Shown: positions 1 through 12,849 of the stretch, one piece after another
Position numbering within the stretch: position 1 is the stretch's first letter
Layout: each line of letters opens with the position of its first letter
Origin: Ustilaginoidea virens
Taxonomy: Eukaryota > Ascomycota > Sordariomycetes > Hypocreales > Clavicipitaceae
Length of the DNA stretch: 64,000 nt
Direction: 5' to 3'
Assembly (NCBI RefSeq): GCF_000687475.1
Contig: NC_057317.1
Span: 4,526,501-4,590,500, forward strand
Position numbers and translations under genes: made by a program
The notes under the pieces: model-generated
The model's database searches: none
Told to the model about the DNA's origin: nothing
What the model saw: only the letters and a program-made list of their open reading frames with translations

Positions 1-3000
1 CCAGTGCAACGCGACAGCAGCTCCCAAGAGGAGGCAGATGCCGTCCGTCATGAACGAGAACCATTGGCCAGGAGTTTGAAGTTGGGCAAGCGGGAACAAC
101 AACCCCAGCGACGGCCTTGTTCAACAAGGAAATCTCTCCACACCCCGAGTTTCCGCAGCAGCAGCAGGGGCAGGGGCAGGGGCCTGCTGCGTCCAGTGAC
201 GCCAGTAGTGATGGATTCACGTCTGCCCTCGAGTCTCGAGTCTCTCTCGCTCGGCTCGTCGACTCGTCGACTCACTCTCGCATTGGAGTTACCCAAGGCA
301 TCCTTCGATTCCGTGCTTAGCGGCTTCATTGTACCGGGCCCACCGCGGCCACAATCGGACCGTCGAACGGCTGCATCGTGTCGTGCACGTGCAGCTCGTG
401 CGGAGGGAGTTGTTATTGTCGGTTGTCAAGGCGTCGGTCGAGTCGAGTTGCACGGTTCCCCCCCGCCTTTGGAACGCGTCAACTTCGCAACGCGATATCG
501 CGGCTTCCACAGTGCCCGTACTGTGTGGAGCACAATCGCACACAAACCTGAGCTGGCCATAAAAAAAAAAGAAGAAAAAAAAAAAAGGGAAGAAGAATAG
601 AGACGTTGTTCTGCTTGCCCCGATGCCCGTGCGTCTGCGACGAGAATAGTAGCAACTCCAGTCGACTGATTTGACTGATGAATGAATGCAATCCGAACGG
701 GTTATCACGTACCTCGCGACTGGGCAGGGCAGGGCAGGGCAGGGCAGGGCAGTAGCTGCATCAGCCCGCCCGCCCTCTACTCTGCCCACCCCCGCGAAAG
801 GAGGAGCGGCGGCAACGTGAATGACCGCCCACTCTTTTGCAAAATGCTTCCCATTGTTTGATTGTTGATTGTAGATGTGCTCTTTTGTGCTGAAAGATTG
901 TCTCAGCTTGATGCAGCATTGTTGGACATTTTCGAACGCGCGAGACATGACATTGGGACGTGCAAGGAACCTGCGAGCCCCACGGCGAGGGCCGAGTGCA
1001 GACGTCGTTTGGCCGCTGTTGGCCGCTTTCCCGCCTCCCAAGCCAATGTTCAATGTTTGCCTCGAGACTGGCAGGTGATTTTTCTTCATCACGGCGATTC
1101 ACCAGCCCCCGATCCATCGATCGTGCCCTGCTGTGCTGCTGTGGGGGTGACTGGTGCCGCCATGTCCAGCGGCCAGTCCCCCCAGAGGGGCTGCCGAGCC
1201 CTCGGCCCCCTTGCATCTGCCCTCGGTAGATGGATCATGGGAGCATCGTGCCGCGAACGGGTGGTTGGGGATCGATTGCCAGGTCTGCTGAGAGGCTCCG
1301 AACAATAAATAGATCGGGCAGGCCGCAGATGAGCACTGTGCCCAAAAAAAAAAATAAAAAAAATCTTCAGCACCAGAAATAAATGCCTGTCCACCGCCAA
1401 GTCTAGAGAGCACGCACCCATTGTTTGCATCAGCACGTTGGACCAGAAAATCAACCCCCCCCCCCCCCCCCCAATCATGCTGGTTTGTTTCGGACTCACC
1501 ACCCCGTGTGACAAGAAGCAACATCAATTAACAACCAGAAGCAGTCATTGACGCTAAATGATTCAACCTTTCTCATCGACGCATCTCTCTGCCCTTGTTG
1601 CTCGTCCAAGTCCAGCCTCTGACAATGGTGGTCACTGCACTCTGTGCCATGTCCAGTGATCCAATGACGGACCGACCAGTCGGAGGAGCGCAGAGTATCA
1701 CTGACCACCAGACATTTCCTCGCAACCGTCAATCACGTTCGAAGCAGGTGCCACCTATCAGCGACAACGACGACGTCCTCTGCCAACCCAGCGGCAAACA
1801 TAATAGTACCGGGCAGTTGACGCTGCTCTTGCTGCTGCTGGCTCTTGCTGCTGCTGGCTCTTGCTGCTGCTGGCTCTTGCTGCTGCTGCTGCTGCTCCAC
1901 ATGTCGGCCCTTTCTTGGACGCCCTTCGTTCCTGCACCGGTAGTTGATGCGCCAGTTTTATGTGCTTTCAATGTCCGCCGCCGCCTGGCCGTGTCAAGTC
2001 CTCCGACTTATTTTCCCGCCCAACTTTGCCGACTCGACCGTGAGGTATATAGGTAGGTATCTAGGTACCGCTGCCTCGAGTTCGGAGTACTAGCGCAGAG
2101 CTTCTGGGACCCGTGCGCGACCTGCGCGACCTGCGCGACCTTTGGTGGGGGGAGGGAGCTTGGCAGGTTGTTGGTGCCGCCGTCACCCACCCCCACCCCC
2201 CTGTGCTTCAAGTCCCGGTGGGGCTGGAGTGGCTGGAGTCACCCAGCTCTTTCTTCGGCCCACTGGCGCTGGTGCATGCTACTCTGCCATGCAAGTACTT
2301 ACCTGGTACCTAACTTTACCACTGGGTTGCATCCACTAGCGGATAGTCGAGGTCTCGAGGAGTCTAGACCGACCCGGGCCCACTTACCCCCGACCCCAAC
2401 CAACTAACGCAAGTACCGGGAACCTTGCTATGGGCTCCCACCTGCAACATTCAAGAGTACCCACTACGACCAACGACCTCCAAGAACAATCGGAAAACTG
2501 GAAGCTATTAAACAGCACTGGCAAGCGCGAACTGCAACTCCTGCTTGCAGGTACCTTCGCGGTACATCCTGACTGGCCTGGACAAGTCCAGCTACGCCCA
2601 CCCCCCCCCTCTCCGATGGAGCACGGCCATCTCCACCGCCATACCGAGGACTGCACCTAGTAACTTGGCCCTCCCACCATCCACACCATCCACACCATCC
2701 ATGAACCCTGGGGTCCGACTTGTCTGGTCCGACTCCTCTGGTCCGACTCCTCTCGCTCGTCTTCATCGTTCCAGTCCCTCCTTTTCGGTCGCCCGTCCCC
2801 TTCGCGCGCCTCTGCCAGCGGGCAGAGCTTGCTCCCCCATCCTCTGTCTCTGTCGCTATCCCGGCTATCGCATATTCGTCTTCGTTTTACCCAGCCGTCG
2901 AGTTGGACCTGGACCGCCCGGCACAACCTGCCTATTGCTTCCCCTCTCATTCGAGTCGTGCATGCATGCAGGAACCTGGACGGCCCCCGTCTTCTCACCA

Positions 3001-3542
3001 CCTCGTCACCGCACTGTCGACTTGCCGTCTTCGCGAACCACACCCGCAAGCAACCCCGTGCACGAGCGGTCATCTATTTTCATCTTGTGGCAGTGTCCAT
3101 GACTCGACACCGTTCCTTTTCGCAACTCGTCGTGATCCGAAACCCCTGCCGCCGGGCGCGTGCCCAGACTTGTGGACTCGACACTTTTTGTGCATTCCAG
3201 TCCGACAACGATCTGACTTGAGCCGCGCTCGTCGACCTCCGCCATCACGCCGGTCTTGCCGCCTACCGCGATTCGGCTTCGAGACCCCCCAAACCACCTT
3301 TATATCACTCGCTACTCGGCGGCCGAATCGTAAGACGTCCAAGTTGGATTCAGACGACCCTTGGGCGCATTTCTTATTGCGACTTTGGGCGCCGAGCTTC
3401 CTCTTTGTCTCTTGACCGGCGGCTCCCTTCTCTCTTGGGACCAGACTATTCTACCGACCCCGCTAGAGAGCGTCTCTAGAGAGCGTTCCTAAAGAGCGCA
3501 CCAGACAGCGTCGTCGCATACCACTTCAGCCACGTCCGCACA
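1..3542. other. Intergenic region, no supported gene
   Basis: Several overlapping open frames exist here, but none shows recognisable protein character. They are low-complexity, overlap on both strands and read through poly-A, poly-C and repeat tracts. Visible structure: a GGGCA repeat at about 721-751, a C tract at 1457-1472, a CTTGCTGCTGCTGG-type repeat at about 1826-1890, a GCGACCTGC repeat at about 2114-2138, and a CCATCCACA repeat at about 2676-2702. The last few hundred bases are probably the promoter and 5' leader of the gene starting at 3543. Confidence 0.6.
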
Positions 3543-4624
3543 ATGTCGTCCTCCGAACCCTTCCGGGCCGCTCGCCCTAGACGCCGGGATCCTTCGCCCA
3601 CGCCCAAAACCCCTGATCCCTCTACCCATGGCCAGGCGCAGCCTTGTTCGCCTCCTCGACAAAGGTTGCGCCTACGGAGGCGGGTTGCGGCGCACCTCAA
3701 CGCTCCTACCCAGCAATTCCTGGCCTCGGTTGCCGCCGCAGACGTCCCCATCCCCAGTATAGAAGAACCCCAGGTTTATGACGACGAAGACATGCTCAGC
3801 ATCGCCTACCCCGTGATCCCCCAGCTCGACGGCATTGACGACGACGACCACGACGTCTCTTTGGCGGAGCAACAGAGCCGCGGCAGGGCTTTTACTTCGC
3901 CAAAAACCCCAGCCCCCGGCCTTGCACCATTGTTACCACCACAGCGATTTCCAGACTGGTCCCTCGATGCCGCCTTTGGAAGTCTGGAGTCCAGCCCAGA
4001 CTACGAAAGCAGCCGGCCTTCTACCGCCCGATCAACGCAGACAAGCTCGTCCCTGTTCAGCCGCTTTTCGCCGGCATCGGAAGACTTGAGTCGATGCGAA
4101 AGCCCCGAGAGGGAGCAGAGCGAGCGTTTCGGCCGCTTTCTTTCGCCCGGAGACGTCGACAGGACCATCAAGCCCGCACTAGCCCCCAGGAGGTCTGCAA
4201 GGTCGCGGAGGAGAGGCCTGTGGACCAAGGCAATGTCTCGCCATCTGTGGTCAACGTACATGACGTATCTGCAGGATCCCAAGGTGACCCCGTTTCGAGT
4301 CGGCAAGAGCGGCATTCCTCCGTCGGGAGTGTGCATGCGCGTTGCGAGGGAAGCCAAGAGAAGCTGGAAAGGTTCCCGCTCCTTGGCCGACCCCGACCCC
4401 GGCCCCGACCCCGACAGCAAGAGCGGCAGCTCGACGCCCACTGCGGGCCCGGCCTGCCATTTCATCCAGTGGCCTCACACGTGCGCCGCCACCAGGGGCC
4501 ATCTCCGCGAGCTCTGCAAAGCCCACGTGGGTTCGACCGCGCGCCACGCCCGGTACCTGTCCAGCAGCCCGACCCCGTTCGGCAAGACTGGCAACCGGTT
4601 CTGGAACCGTCGATCGGCGGCAGC

Positions 4625-4656
<32 letters not shown>

Positions 4657-5666
4657 TGACGAGGGCGACGACGCGGTCTCCGTCCGTCTTCTCCAGCTCC
4701 GACATGGCCATGTCGCTGACCGTGTGCACCTCGGACTCGATGCAGCTCCAAGGACCTCTGGCGCAGCTGACGAGCTCGCGGCGCCAACTGCCGCCGTCGA
4801 CAAGCTCGGCGTCGGCGGCGGCGGCGTCCGAGCAGGCCGTATTCACCTTTGGCGCAAGCCTGGAGCAGCCCAGGCCCAGGCCCGGCTCGCCCTCGACGGC
4901 CAGGAGCTATGGACCGAGCTCGTCGTCGGACCTGGCTGGCGGGTTGAGCTCGAGCCCAATGGTCCAGCGGCAGGCCCGGACGGTCGGCACTCGCCGCGGG
5001 CTCGGATCCCCCGTGCAGATGGACCAGGGCCGCACGAGCACCCAGAAGCGCAGGTCGCGGCAGCCGGTGCCGGAGCCGCGGCGCATCAAGCGGCCCAGCC
5101 TAGGGTCCGACTTTTGGACCGACCCATCGAGCGGCGACAATGCCCGGTCGCAGCCGCAGCCGCAGCCGCAGTCGCAGTCTCAGTCGCAGTCGCAGTCGCA
5201 GTCCCAGTCCCAGTCGCGATCGCAGCCGCAGCCGCAGTCCCGGTCCCGGCCCCGGTCCCAGTCCGCGGCCGAGTTCCCCGAGTACAGCTCGACCGACTGC
5301 AAGCAGCGCGACAACCTGTTTGTCCCCCGCACCAACCTGCAGGAGCTGTTTGAAGCCTCCAACCCACCGCCCACGACGATGCTGCCGCTCTCGCACACCG
5401 TCCCCGCCAGGCTCGGCTCTCCCTTCTCCGCCCACTCCTTCCCCAACAGACACTGCAGCGTGTCGTCGATTGATCTCCGCGCCGTCTCGCGGCCCTTTGC
5501 CACCGTCCACCCGCCCATGGAAAAGTCGGCCACGGGCGCGACCACCGCCGCGGCCACTCCTTGCACCAGGGCGCCCCTCGCCAACCGCCTGGCGTACATT
5601 GACCAACGCCTCAAGGACTTTCGCCAACGGGGCGCCAGCAGCCGCCGCTCGCAGTCTCCTTTATAA
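3543..5666 (+). CDS. Conserved fungal Ser/Gln-rich protein of unknown function
   Basis: Single-exon frame of 707 residues. Most of the chain is low-complexity and probably disordered: Pro/Ser-rich N-terminus, an acidic patch near residue 95, a polyalanine run near 360, and an alternating Ser-Gln, Pro-Gln and Ser-Arg tract at about 538-575. The one globular-looking part is residues about 225-355. It is rich in Trp, Cys and His, with motifs such as RHLWSTYMTYLQDP, FIQWPHTCAATRGHLREL and SPTPFGKTGNRFW. From memory, this block resembles a family of uncharacterised fungal proteins. I cannot name a function; a nuclear or regulatory role is only a guess from the composition. The start is the first ATG of the frame. 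The stop TAA is followed by an A-rich stretch. Confidence 0.75.
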
Positions 5667-6574
5667 ACGAGAAAAAAAAAAAGAAAGTAAAAGAGAAAGA
5701 AACGGCGCGTCTTTTCCTTCTCCCTTCCCACCCGCCGCCCCATTTGTACACACAACCCCCCGGGAATATAATCTACATTGAACCCCAATGCCACAACCGC
5801 GGATGCTTGCCCTCCCTGGATGGCCGCTCCAGCGTTGCCGGCCATGACTTGACGATTTATGATGTAAACGAACAACGACGGGAGGCTCCACGGACCTCGC
5901 ACCTGAAAGCTTTATGTTGCTGCCACTGCAATTTCTTGTTTTCTCTCTATCTAATTCTCCATCTTGCGCGCTCCTTCCTTTCCTTTCCTTTTCTTTCCTT
6001 TCCTTTCTTCTTCTTCTTCTTTTCTTCTCTTGGTTTTTTTTCCTTTATCCGAAAAGCCACCTCGGGCACCCATGTACCACGTCGTCACCAGCGTCAAGTC
6101 ACTCACAACGTAGTTCCGACTTGCCCGGCTTTTCTTGAAACCTGCTCTCGGGGTCTTGCGGTTGTGTGTGCTTCTTGAGAATTCGGCGCTGGGGCCCCTT
6201 CTTTGCGCGCAGTCCGCATATGTACATGGAAGGATTATTGCTTGCTTGGACAGGGAAATGAGCTGTGCGGACGCACTGCTGGATTTGGACCGGGTTATTT
6301 TAATGACCATTATGGATGCGTGATGAGGGGCGCCAGACTGACTGCCTAGAAAAGCAAAGAGTGTAGAATCTTGTCGCGTTTGGGCCATTTTGAGATGATG
6401 GAAGAAGAGATGACTTGGTTGGATTCACACGTACCGGTGAAATGGTCATGAGTGTCCCGTAATCTCGTCGCAGTAGATCAAACAAGCACGCCCGTGAATG
6501 AAAACGTGACCGTCATGACACCCGTCGCCCCCCAACAAGCCCGCTGCCCGCTGCAAGCTCCCATCTCGCATGCA
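5667..6574. other. Intergenic region between convergent genes
   Basis: Gap between the 3' ends of the Ser-rich gene (+) and the BTB gene (-). It holds a pyrimidine-rich stretch with TTCC and TTC repeats at about 5975-6035. I see no supported gene. Confidence 0.6.
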
Positions 6575-7510
6575 TCACGCTTCGCGATTCCAAAACAAGG
6601 GCTTGGGCACACAGGCGGATTCCCTGTGCATCGGGGCCTTGCGGACGGAGGTCGGCGGCACCGCGTGATGCGGACACCGCGCCTGGCCAACGGTGGCGCG
6701 GTGTGAGTGGAAGGAGCATTCTCGGAACCCGAACAGACGCTGCTCGTTGCGCAGCTTGTTCGCCGCTATGCGCAGCTGCGGGTTCTTGAACCTGATGTCC
6801 AGGCCCGCAGCCTCCATCTTGCGCACGTGCGCGGCATAGTCGGCCGCGAACTCGGGGACAAGGCTGAGCAGAGAGCGGAAGCGCGCCGTGTCAGAGGTGG
6901 CCGCCGCCGCCGCCGCCGAGTCCTGGGGACGATGGCCGAGCCGCACGAGGCGGTCGTCACCCCCGTGGCTGCACGAAAAGGCAACCATGGCGACTGCCCA
7001 GCGACGAGCGCGAACCGCTGGGACGGCCTCGCACCGGGTGTAGAGATAGGCTATCAAGCTTGGGGGCACGTCCCAGTCGCACGTCAGATAGAGGTCTTGG
7101 ACGCAGTCCATGGCCAGGTCCTGCAGCCGGCGTAGGTCGAGACGCGAAGCCAAGAGGTGCAGACGAATGAGGGCCCAGTGCACGTCCTGGGAAGCCCGTT
7201 GGCTAGTCTCGAGAGCCGCAGAGACGGAGGCCTCGAGCACGTGTCGGAACGTCTGGGGCGAGTGCACCCAGTGTAGGAAAAGGGCAAACGTGGTGCAGGA
7301 CTCGCCGGGAAGCCAGAGGCAAGCTGCCCGTCTTGGACGACCGTGGTTCTGAAGCCGTTGGCAAAAGAAGGGCGAGGCTTCGCATAGGAGCTTTCTGTTG
7401 ACGCGGAACGGCTGCTGTCTGGCTCCCTCGAGGACCGTCGCCATTCCATCCTCCCTTTCGGCCAGGGAAGCCGACGGCATCATGGTGACGGCCATGGCAG
7501 GATCCATCAT
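6575..7510 (-). CDS. BTB/POZ domain protein
   Basis: Frame of 311 residues when started at the ATG at 7510. The open frame runs further upstream to 7687, but that extension crosses an A/T-rich tract and looks untranslated. The N-terminal third fits a fungal BTB/POZ fold: a core reading FRVNRKLLCEASPFF, where the typical family text is F-x-V-H-K-x-L-L-x-x-x-S-x-F-F, followed by an acidic-to-aliphatic strand (ACLWLPGES) and a helix with LFLHWVHS. The middle holds Leu-rich helices such as VHWALIRLHLLASRLDLRRLQDLAMDC (shown split here: VHWALIRLHLLA, SRLDLRRLQDL). This is typical of the helical extension after fungal BTB domains. The role is probably protein-protein interaction or a Cul3-type adaptor, inferred only from the family. 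No second domain is visible. Confidence 0.7.
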   Translation of the reverse strand: MMDPAMAVTMMPSASLAEREDGMATVLEGARQQPFRVNRKLLCEASPFFCQRLQNHGRPRRAACLWLPGESCTTFALFLHWVHSPQTFRHVLEASVSAALETSQRASQDVHWALIRLHLLASRLDLRRLQDLAMDCVQDLYLTCDWDVPPSLIAYLYTRCEAVPAVRARRWAVAMVAFSCSHGGDDRLVRLGHRPQDSAAAAAATSDTARFRSLLSLVPEFAADYAAHVRKMEAAGLDIRFKNPQLRIAANKLRNEQRLFGFRECSFHSHRATVGQARCPHHAVPPTSVRKAPMHRESACVPKPLFWNREA

Positions 7511-9657
7511 CGGCAATATGAATTCGGCGGCTAGCGCGCGCCAACTGCTGTGTGCGCGTCGTGTTTTTTTCTTTTTTTTTGGTCGTGTTATGATGGGAAA
7601 TGTGATGGGAGAAAACGGACGGTCAGCCGCATGATCAACGAGCAGGACAAACAAACCCGAGCCCAAGACGGAGCAAAAACAGCGCACGCGGGGGGTATGT
7701 TCTCGCTGATGCTGACACTCGGTGCAGGCAGGTCGAACAGCCCTGTGGCGGGCTCGCCTGATACAAGGAAGCCATCGTGAAGACGTCGTGGGGGGCTCCC
7801 ACGCCGCTCAGCCGGCTGCCAGGGATAATGCCCAGGGACGATGCCCAGGGACGATGCTGCAGTTCGACAACCAATCCCAGGGGGGCCTCCGGCCGGCCGA
7901 GCGTTTCATCTACACGGGGGTCGTGCTGGATCGTGAGGCCAACCCTTGGTCCTGCATGACTTTCATCCCACGTTGGGTCTGTTGGAGTCGACAAGGGCCC
8001 ATCCAAGAGGGCAGGATCAAGATAGCCGGCGGCTCGCACGGCAAATGGATGATGGGTTCGTGCTCTCGGCCATGGTTCGCCAAGCCCTGAAGCTGACGCA
8101 TTTCACCAAGCTGGTGGTGGTTTCCCTCGAGAAGCGAAGCCATGCTGTTTGTTTTTCATTCATGCCGGCTGGCTTACCGAGTACAGCGGCACCCGAAGCA
8201 GAACCGTCTGGTCTCTGAGAATAGACAGATAAGAACCCCTGAGAGCGATGCAAGTCGGACCAGAACAAGGGGCTGGCCTGATGGTCACGTCACATTCAAG
8301 GGGGAGGGAGAAGTCTCCTCGTTGTGCGCGGAGGCGAGAGTAGCTTTTTCCCTTCTTTCCTTCCCCACCTTTTTTGCACCCCCAGTTTTCCAGAGGTGCT
8401 CGTACTACGTCCGTAGTCCGTACTGCCCTGCCTCGTGCATTACTGTCTGGTACCTGCTGCATTAGCAGGCACCTAAGGTACATGTACCTAATAGTGCGTG
8501 CCATAGGTAGTCGCTACAGCGGGAGGTTGTACCGCCTCCTGCTACGTTGCAGCTTCGGCACATGCCGGGGCTAACCAGACCGGACTTCATCTTAGCTCGA
8601 CCGCCTCGGGTACGGCAGAACCTCTAGCTCGACGCCTGACCTGTCTCGAACTCGCAAAAGGTCTGGTCAACTACCTTACTTACTAGACGTGCTGCACCGC
8701 GTTTCCAGCCCTCCGCGCCATCGCCCCCCCCCGGTATCATTCCTGTGTCAGAAGCCGTAGCACCAAAGCTAGCGTCGCCAAGGCTCCAGTCGTCACCCAC
8801 CTGGCACCCACCCTGCCACGGGCTGCCAAGGTGGCAGGGAGCAGTTTCAACTTGCGCTCCGTACGTACCCAATTGCATGTCTGCCGCGTCCTGGCGCTGA
8901 CTCATCGTATTTCCTGACTCATCAGATTCCCTGACTCATCGTGCCAGCCTCTCCCATCATGAATTGCAATTGTCCATCAGGGTGCGTGTGCGACACCACG
9001 GCAACTGTACCGGCATGCCAGTAACCACCAAAATTACCAGACAGACATTCTCGCATTCTCGTGTCGACAGGTCAACATGGTCCATGGCTATCGTATCTCG
9101 TGTAATTCGGGTCCGCCGTCGGCCAGGCCCAACTACCTACCTCCGGTAGTTAGCTACCCTACAGGTCCACAAGTCAAAGCGTCTCGCTCATCAACACCCG
9201 CGTCTCAATCAGACATCATGTATCAATCTCACAACATGTGCCCAACACCCATCATCAGTACTACAGTAGTCTAACGCGTCCCGGCTAATAGTGTAAACTC
9301 GTCCCGCGTCTTCTTGCGTGCTTCATCCTAATCCTAAAATTCCCCTCGCGACAAATAGACAGCAACCCTGGTTCCTCACGTCCATGTCATGATGCCAGCC
9401 ACTCAACCCAGGGTCCCATTTTCCCATGTCCTTCAACTCTTCCGCTCAGAGACCCCATCCCTACCTAGCCCACGCCAGAATGAATGCCACGGGAGGCGGG
9501 AGGGGAAAAAGGCCGCGGCAACCGGCAACCCGCTTCAGTACCACCGCTTCGTCACATCGTTCCAAAAAAACATATATACGGAAATATGCGGCAAGTGCAG
9601 CGCACAGGATAGGGCGGTAGACAGAAAAGCACCAACTCTTAACTCCTTCTTCCGCCT
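7511..9657. other. Intergenic region
   Basis: About 2.1 kb without a convincing gene. It includes the divergent upstream side of the BTB gene, a T-rich tract at about 7561-7580, and inverted GGTACATGTACC-type sequence at about 8476-8490. Short frames on both strands lack domain-like sequence. Confidence 0.55.
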
Positions 9658-12600
9658 CTACTGTGTTTTGGGTGGCAAAAAAGCCGGAATGTCGTCGTCC
9701 TCATCCTCCGAATCCGAACTTTCATCGGTCAGGTCATCGAGTTGCATCGGGTCGTTTCTTGTGCCCGCTGACGTTCTCGGACCGCCGCCGCTTGGGTTGG
9801 ATCTAGGTTCACCTATTGCACGCGTTGGTGTCGCGTTTGATGATGCTGCTTGAGTAGAGGCTGAAGACGGAGTAGGGTGCTTCTGTTGGCTGAACCTTGC
9901 CGAGTCCCTCGACTTGTCCCCATCCTTGCCCGGCATCTTTCTCGGCAACTCCGCCGCCGAGCCCGGATCAGCTGGTGGTGAGGTAATGATTCTTTCCCCC
10001 TGGTTGTTTGACCGTAATCTTTTGAGTGCAGAGCCACCCTGCAGCGCGTTCGTTCTATCCCATGGTTCCACGCGTGTTTCCATTGGAGGGGTTTCCAAAG
10101 ACAATGACATAAGCCGACTGCGTTCCGCATCAATCTCAGCCTTTGGTCGTCTTTCCCGTAGCCTGATTCCGTACTTCTTCCTCGTCAAACTTTGCTTCGA
10201 GGTGAGCATGTTCTTGACCCTGTTTAGCTCCGGAATACGCTTCTCCGGCGGAAGCGACATGGCCAGGCTCATCGCACCCCCGTACTTCTCTTCTACTTGC
10301 CTCATTTCAGCCTCAAAGTTGGCTCTTTCCTCGGGAGAGAGGTGGGCGTATGGATTGTTCGCTTTTGCATCCGCATCTCGAGGAGACGAGGCACCTGAGA
10401 CAGGAGTAGTCGAGCCGACGTAGCTTGTTCTCCGTTGCTTCTCGCCCTCCCGCGCTCCGTTTCTGTTTTCCGCTGACGGGCCGCCTCTAGCCCCTTTTGC
10501 TCCACGATCAATGCCGTCGTAAAACGTTTTAAGCGCTGGTATCAAGGCTTGAACATCAGTCGTCGTGTATTTGCCACACGGACGTGACCTGGCATGGTCC
10601 TGAAGGAGAACGGTAGTGGCAAACTCGCATCCGCAGTGTGGGCACATGTCCTTGTTAACTCTTGAAAAGGTCCCGCGAACCTTGCAAGCCCCGTTCACCT
10701 CGTGCTGTGGTGAAATGAGCAATGTTTCCTGCAGATCAAACAGAAGGGAGATGAGGGGGAGGAAAAAAGAAACAAGTACATACGTAGCGGAGTGCAAGTG
10801 CCCCCGAACATGGGCGGTCACAAGTGCTGCATCGCACGAGATTCCCAGAGTCACCATTTGCTGTTGAGCCTTTTTTGGGGACATGATGTGCCAACGGCGG
10901 CGTAAGAGTTTCAGCTTGATCTTCGAACGCTGGCGCTGATGTTCGCTTAAGTGAGTGCGAGGGTCTCTGTTGCTGGTGTGTAGAGAGCTGGGCCTCATTT
11001 TGTTTCAAGTATGGAATGACGTTTTCCGTCCCATCTCTCCTCTCTTCGACGTCGTCCTTTACATCGTAACCAAGCCTTTCTGCCTTTGCGAGCGCGTTCA
11101 CGAGCGAGCGGGCTCGAATGGTCTCCAGCCGCTTTGCCAGAGCTTTATCTAGAAAGGAGTTGCTAACCTTGGACAGGAGTGTATCCGCAGCAGCATCCAA
11201 TTCTTGTTGTGTCAGATGCGCCAAGACCTGGGCTCTGAGGGGTTTCGTGATTTTTTCACCGAATGAAGAAATCGCTTGATCCAAAGTGCCTCGTGAGGCT
11301 TTATGCAAGGCAATGTTTAGCTGAATACAGGTGTCAGTGTCCAAAATTCATCGTTGCGCCAGCACGTTTGCGCCGTCGCTAGAGCCTTGGAGACTTGTGT
11401 GGTTGCTCACCATGAACGAGTAGTGGTATTCCGAGCCGTTCAAACTCGTCTCGTGTGTGACCCGTACGACTTGTCGAACTATTGCTGGGTCGGTTCTCCT
11501 GATGAGATTCAAAAGTTCTGTATACTGTGCAGTGCTGGACGTGTCTGCGCCGGCTGTTGGGCTTGGGGATGGAAATGAGATCACCCTCGAAGCTGCAAAC
11601 GACGGAGGCTGTCCTTGCTGATGCTGCGGCTGCACATGTTGCTGCGGCTGCACATGTTGCTGCGGCTGCACATGTTGCTGCTGCTGCTGCTGCTGCTGGT
11701 GGTGGCGGTGGGGGGGTGCCTGGCCGTGGACATGTTGCAAATGAGGATGTAGCTGAGTAGGGGAAGGTAAAGCGTGTCCTGGGGCTGGAAAGGAGACCGA
11801 CTGCGGTGGAATATTCGACGGCACCGACACAGTCGGAGATAATAGTTGCGTGGGGGTCCTGTTCGAAGGCAGCATTGAAGACAGCTGCCTGGCAGCAACG
11901 TTCTGCTCATGCGTCTTAGGCGGAGCTTCTGGTCGAACGTATAGAGGAGGATAACCAGCATTAATGTTTCCGGTCATAGTGGGTGCTATTGACGCCGCGG
12001 AGGATGCGCCAACGCCTCCGGGTGACACACGAGGGGCGGCTTCGCTGGAGTGCGATTTCCAGTCGCTGGCATCCGGCGAAGGTAAAGCAGCAACCGATGT
12101 AGCAGTCGAGGTCAAGCTTGGCGAGACGGGTTTGTTTGCGGAGTGTTGATGATAACCAACATCGAACATACCCGGGTGTCCCCAGTTATGCGCACTATGC
12201 GCACGCGTTTGCTGGAAGAGAAGATCTAGCATTCAGAAGGTTAGATGGGGTTTGCACAGAATCGCATCTGCAAAAGCTCCGGGACTAAAGGGCGACTGCA
12301 AGTGAGAAGCAAAAGACCGAAGCACGCACGGAACACGGCGGCGGTCAGGATCCTTGAGGACTGATAAGAATTTGATGTCGAGCCTTTGGGGAAATAGGGA
12401 AGGCTGAACACAGGCCCCGGAATCTGGAATGAATGAATGATTCCATGACTCACAGTTGAGAAATTGAGAGTCAGGACAGTTCTCCACGACTGATCTGGAG
12501 GTTGAGGACGCGCTTGAACCGCCACGGCACGTGAGTAGAGCAATGGAAGCTTAAAAGAGGTTAAATCGACAGGAGAACCGATTAGGTGCGTCGTGGTCCT

Positions 12601-12690
12601 TTTTTCCCCGTCGCAGAGCCAGCACTGAATATCAGGATGATTTCTAACAAGAAAATAAGGAGAGGGGCATTTAATAGAAACAGAGCGCAT
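9658..12690 (-). CDS. Conserved fungal zinc-finger protein (five exons)
   Basis: Five exons join in phase: 12690-12454, 12403-12258, 12194-11411, 11320-10784, 10728-9658, giving about 924 residues. Introns are 50, 63, 90 and 55 nt with GT...AG ends; the one ending at 12195 uses a weak GTGCAA donor and is the least certain. The N-terminal part (through exon 2) looks folded. The middle is Pro/Gln-rich with a polyglutamine stretch. Near residues 555-615 are two Cys/His clusters: CSTCDRPC...H...C and then CPHCGCEF...H...C, a C2H2/C2HC-like pair. A charged block follows (LSPEERANFEAEMRQVEEKYGG ends just past LSPEERANFEAEM; then RKKYGIRLRERR) that I recall as conserved in uncharacterised fungal proteins. 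The C-terminus is acidic. Probably nuclear. The 5' start is unsure: the same frame is open to 12849, right at the AT-rich island. Confidence 0.7.
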
Positions 12691-12849
12691 TGTTCGAGGC
12701 AACAAAGCATTTGATAGGTCCGTCACGCACCCTTGTCGTCTTTCTGTCTGGATAATCAGGCAGAAATATTCTCTGCTGCCATGGGTTCGCGGTTGAACGC
12801 GCGTGGTAATTGGCTGATGCACGTCACCAAGTGGGGCCCTTGCATTCAA

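Noticed and set aside
4..600. Open frame of 198 codons at the window start
   Set aside because: Low-complexity text that ends in a Lys/Glu run made by an A-rich tract; overlapping frames on the other strand look equally long.
2545..3415. Overlapping plus-strand frames of up to 231 codons
   Set aside because: Ser/Pro/Arg-rich text in several frames at once, as expected from pyrimidine-rich upstream DNA; no domain or splice model.
4094..5353. 419-codon frame inside the Ser-rich gene
   Set aside because: A shadow of the 707-residue frame in GC-rich DNA; Ala/Arg/Pro/Val repeats only.
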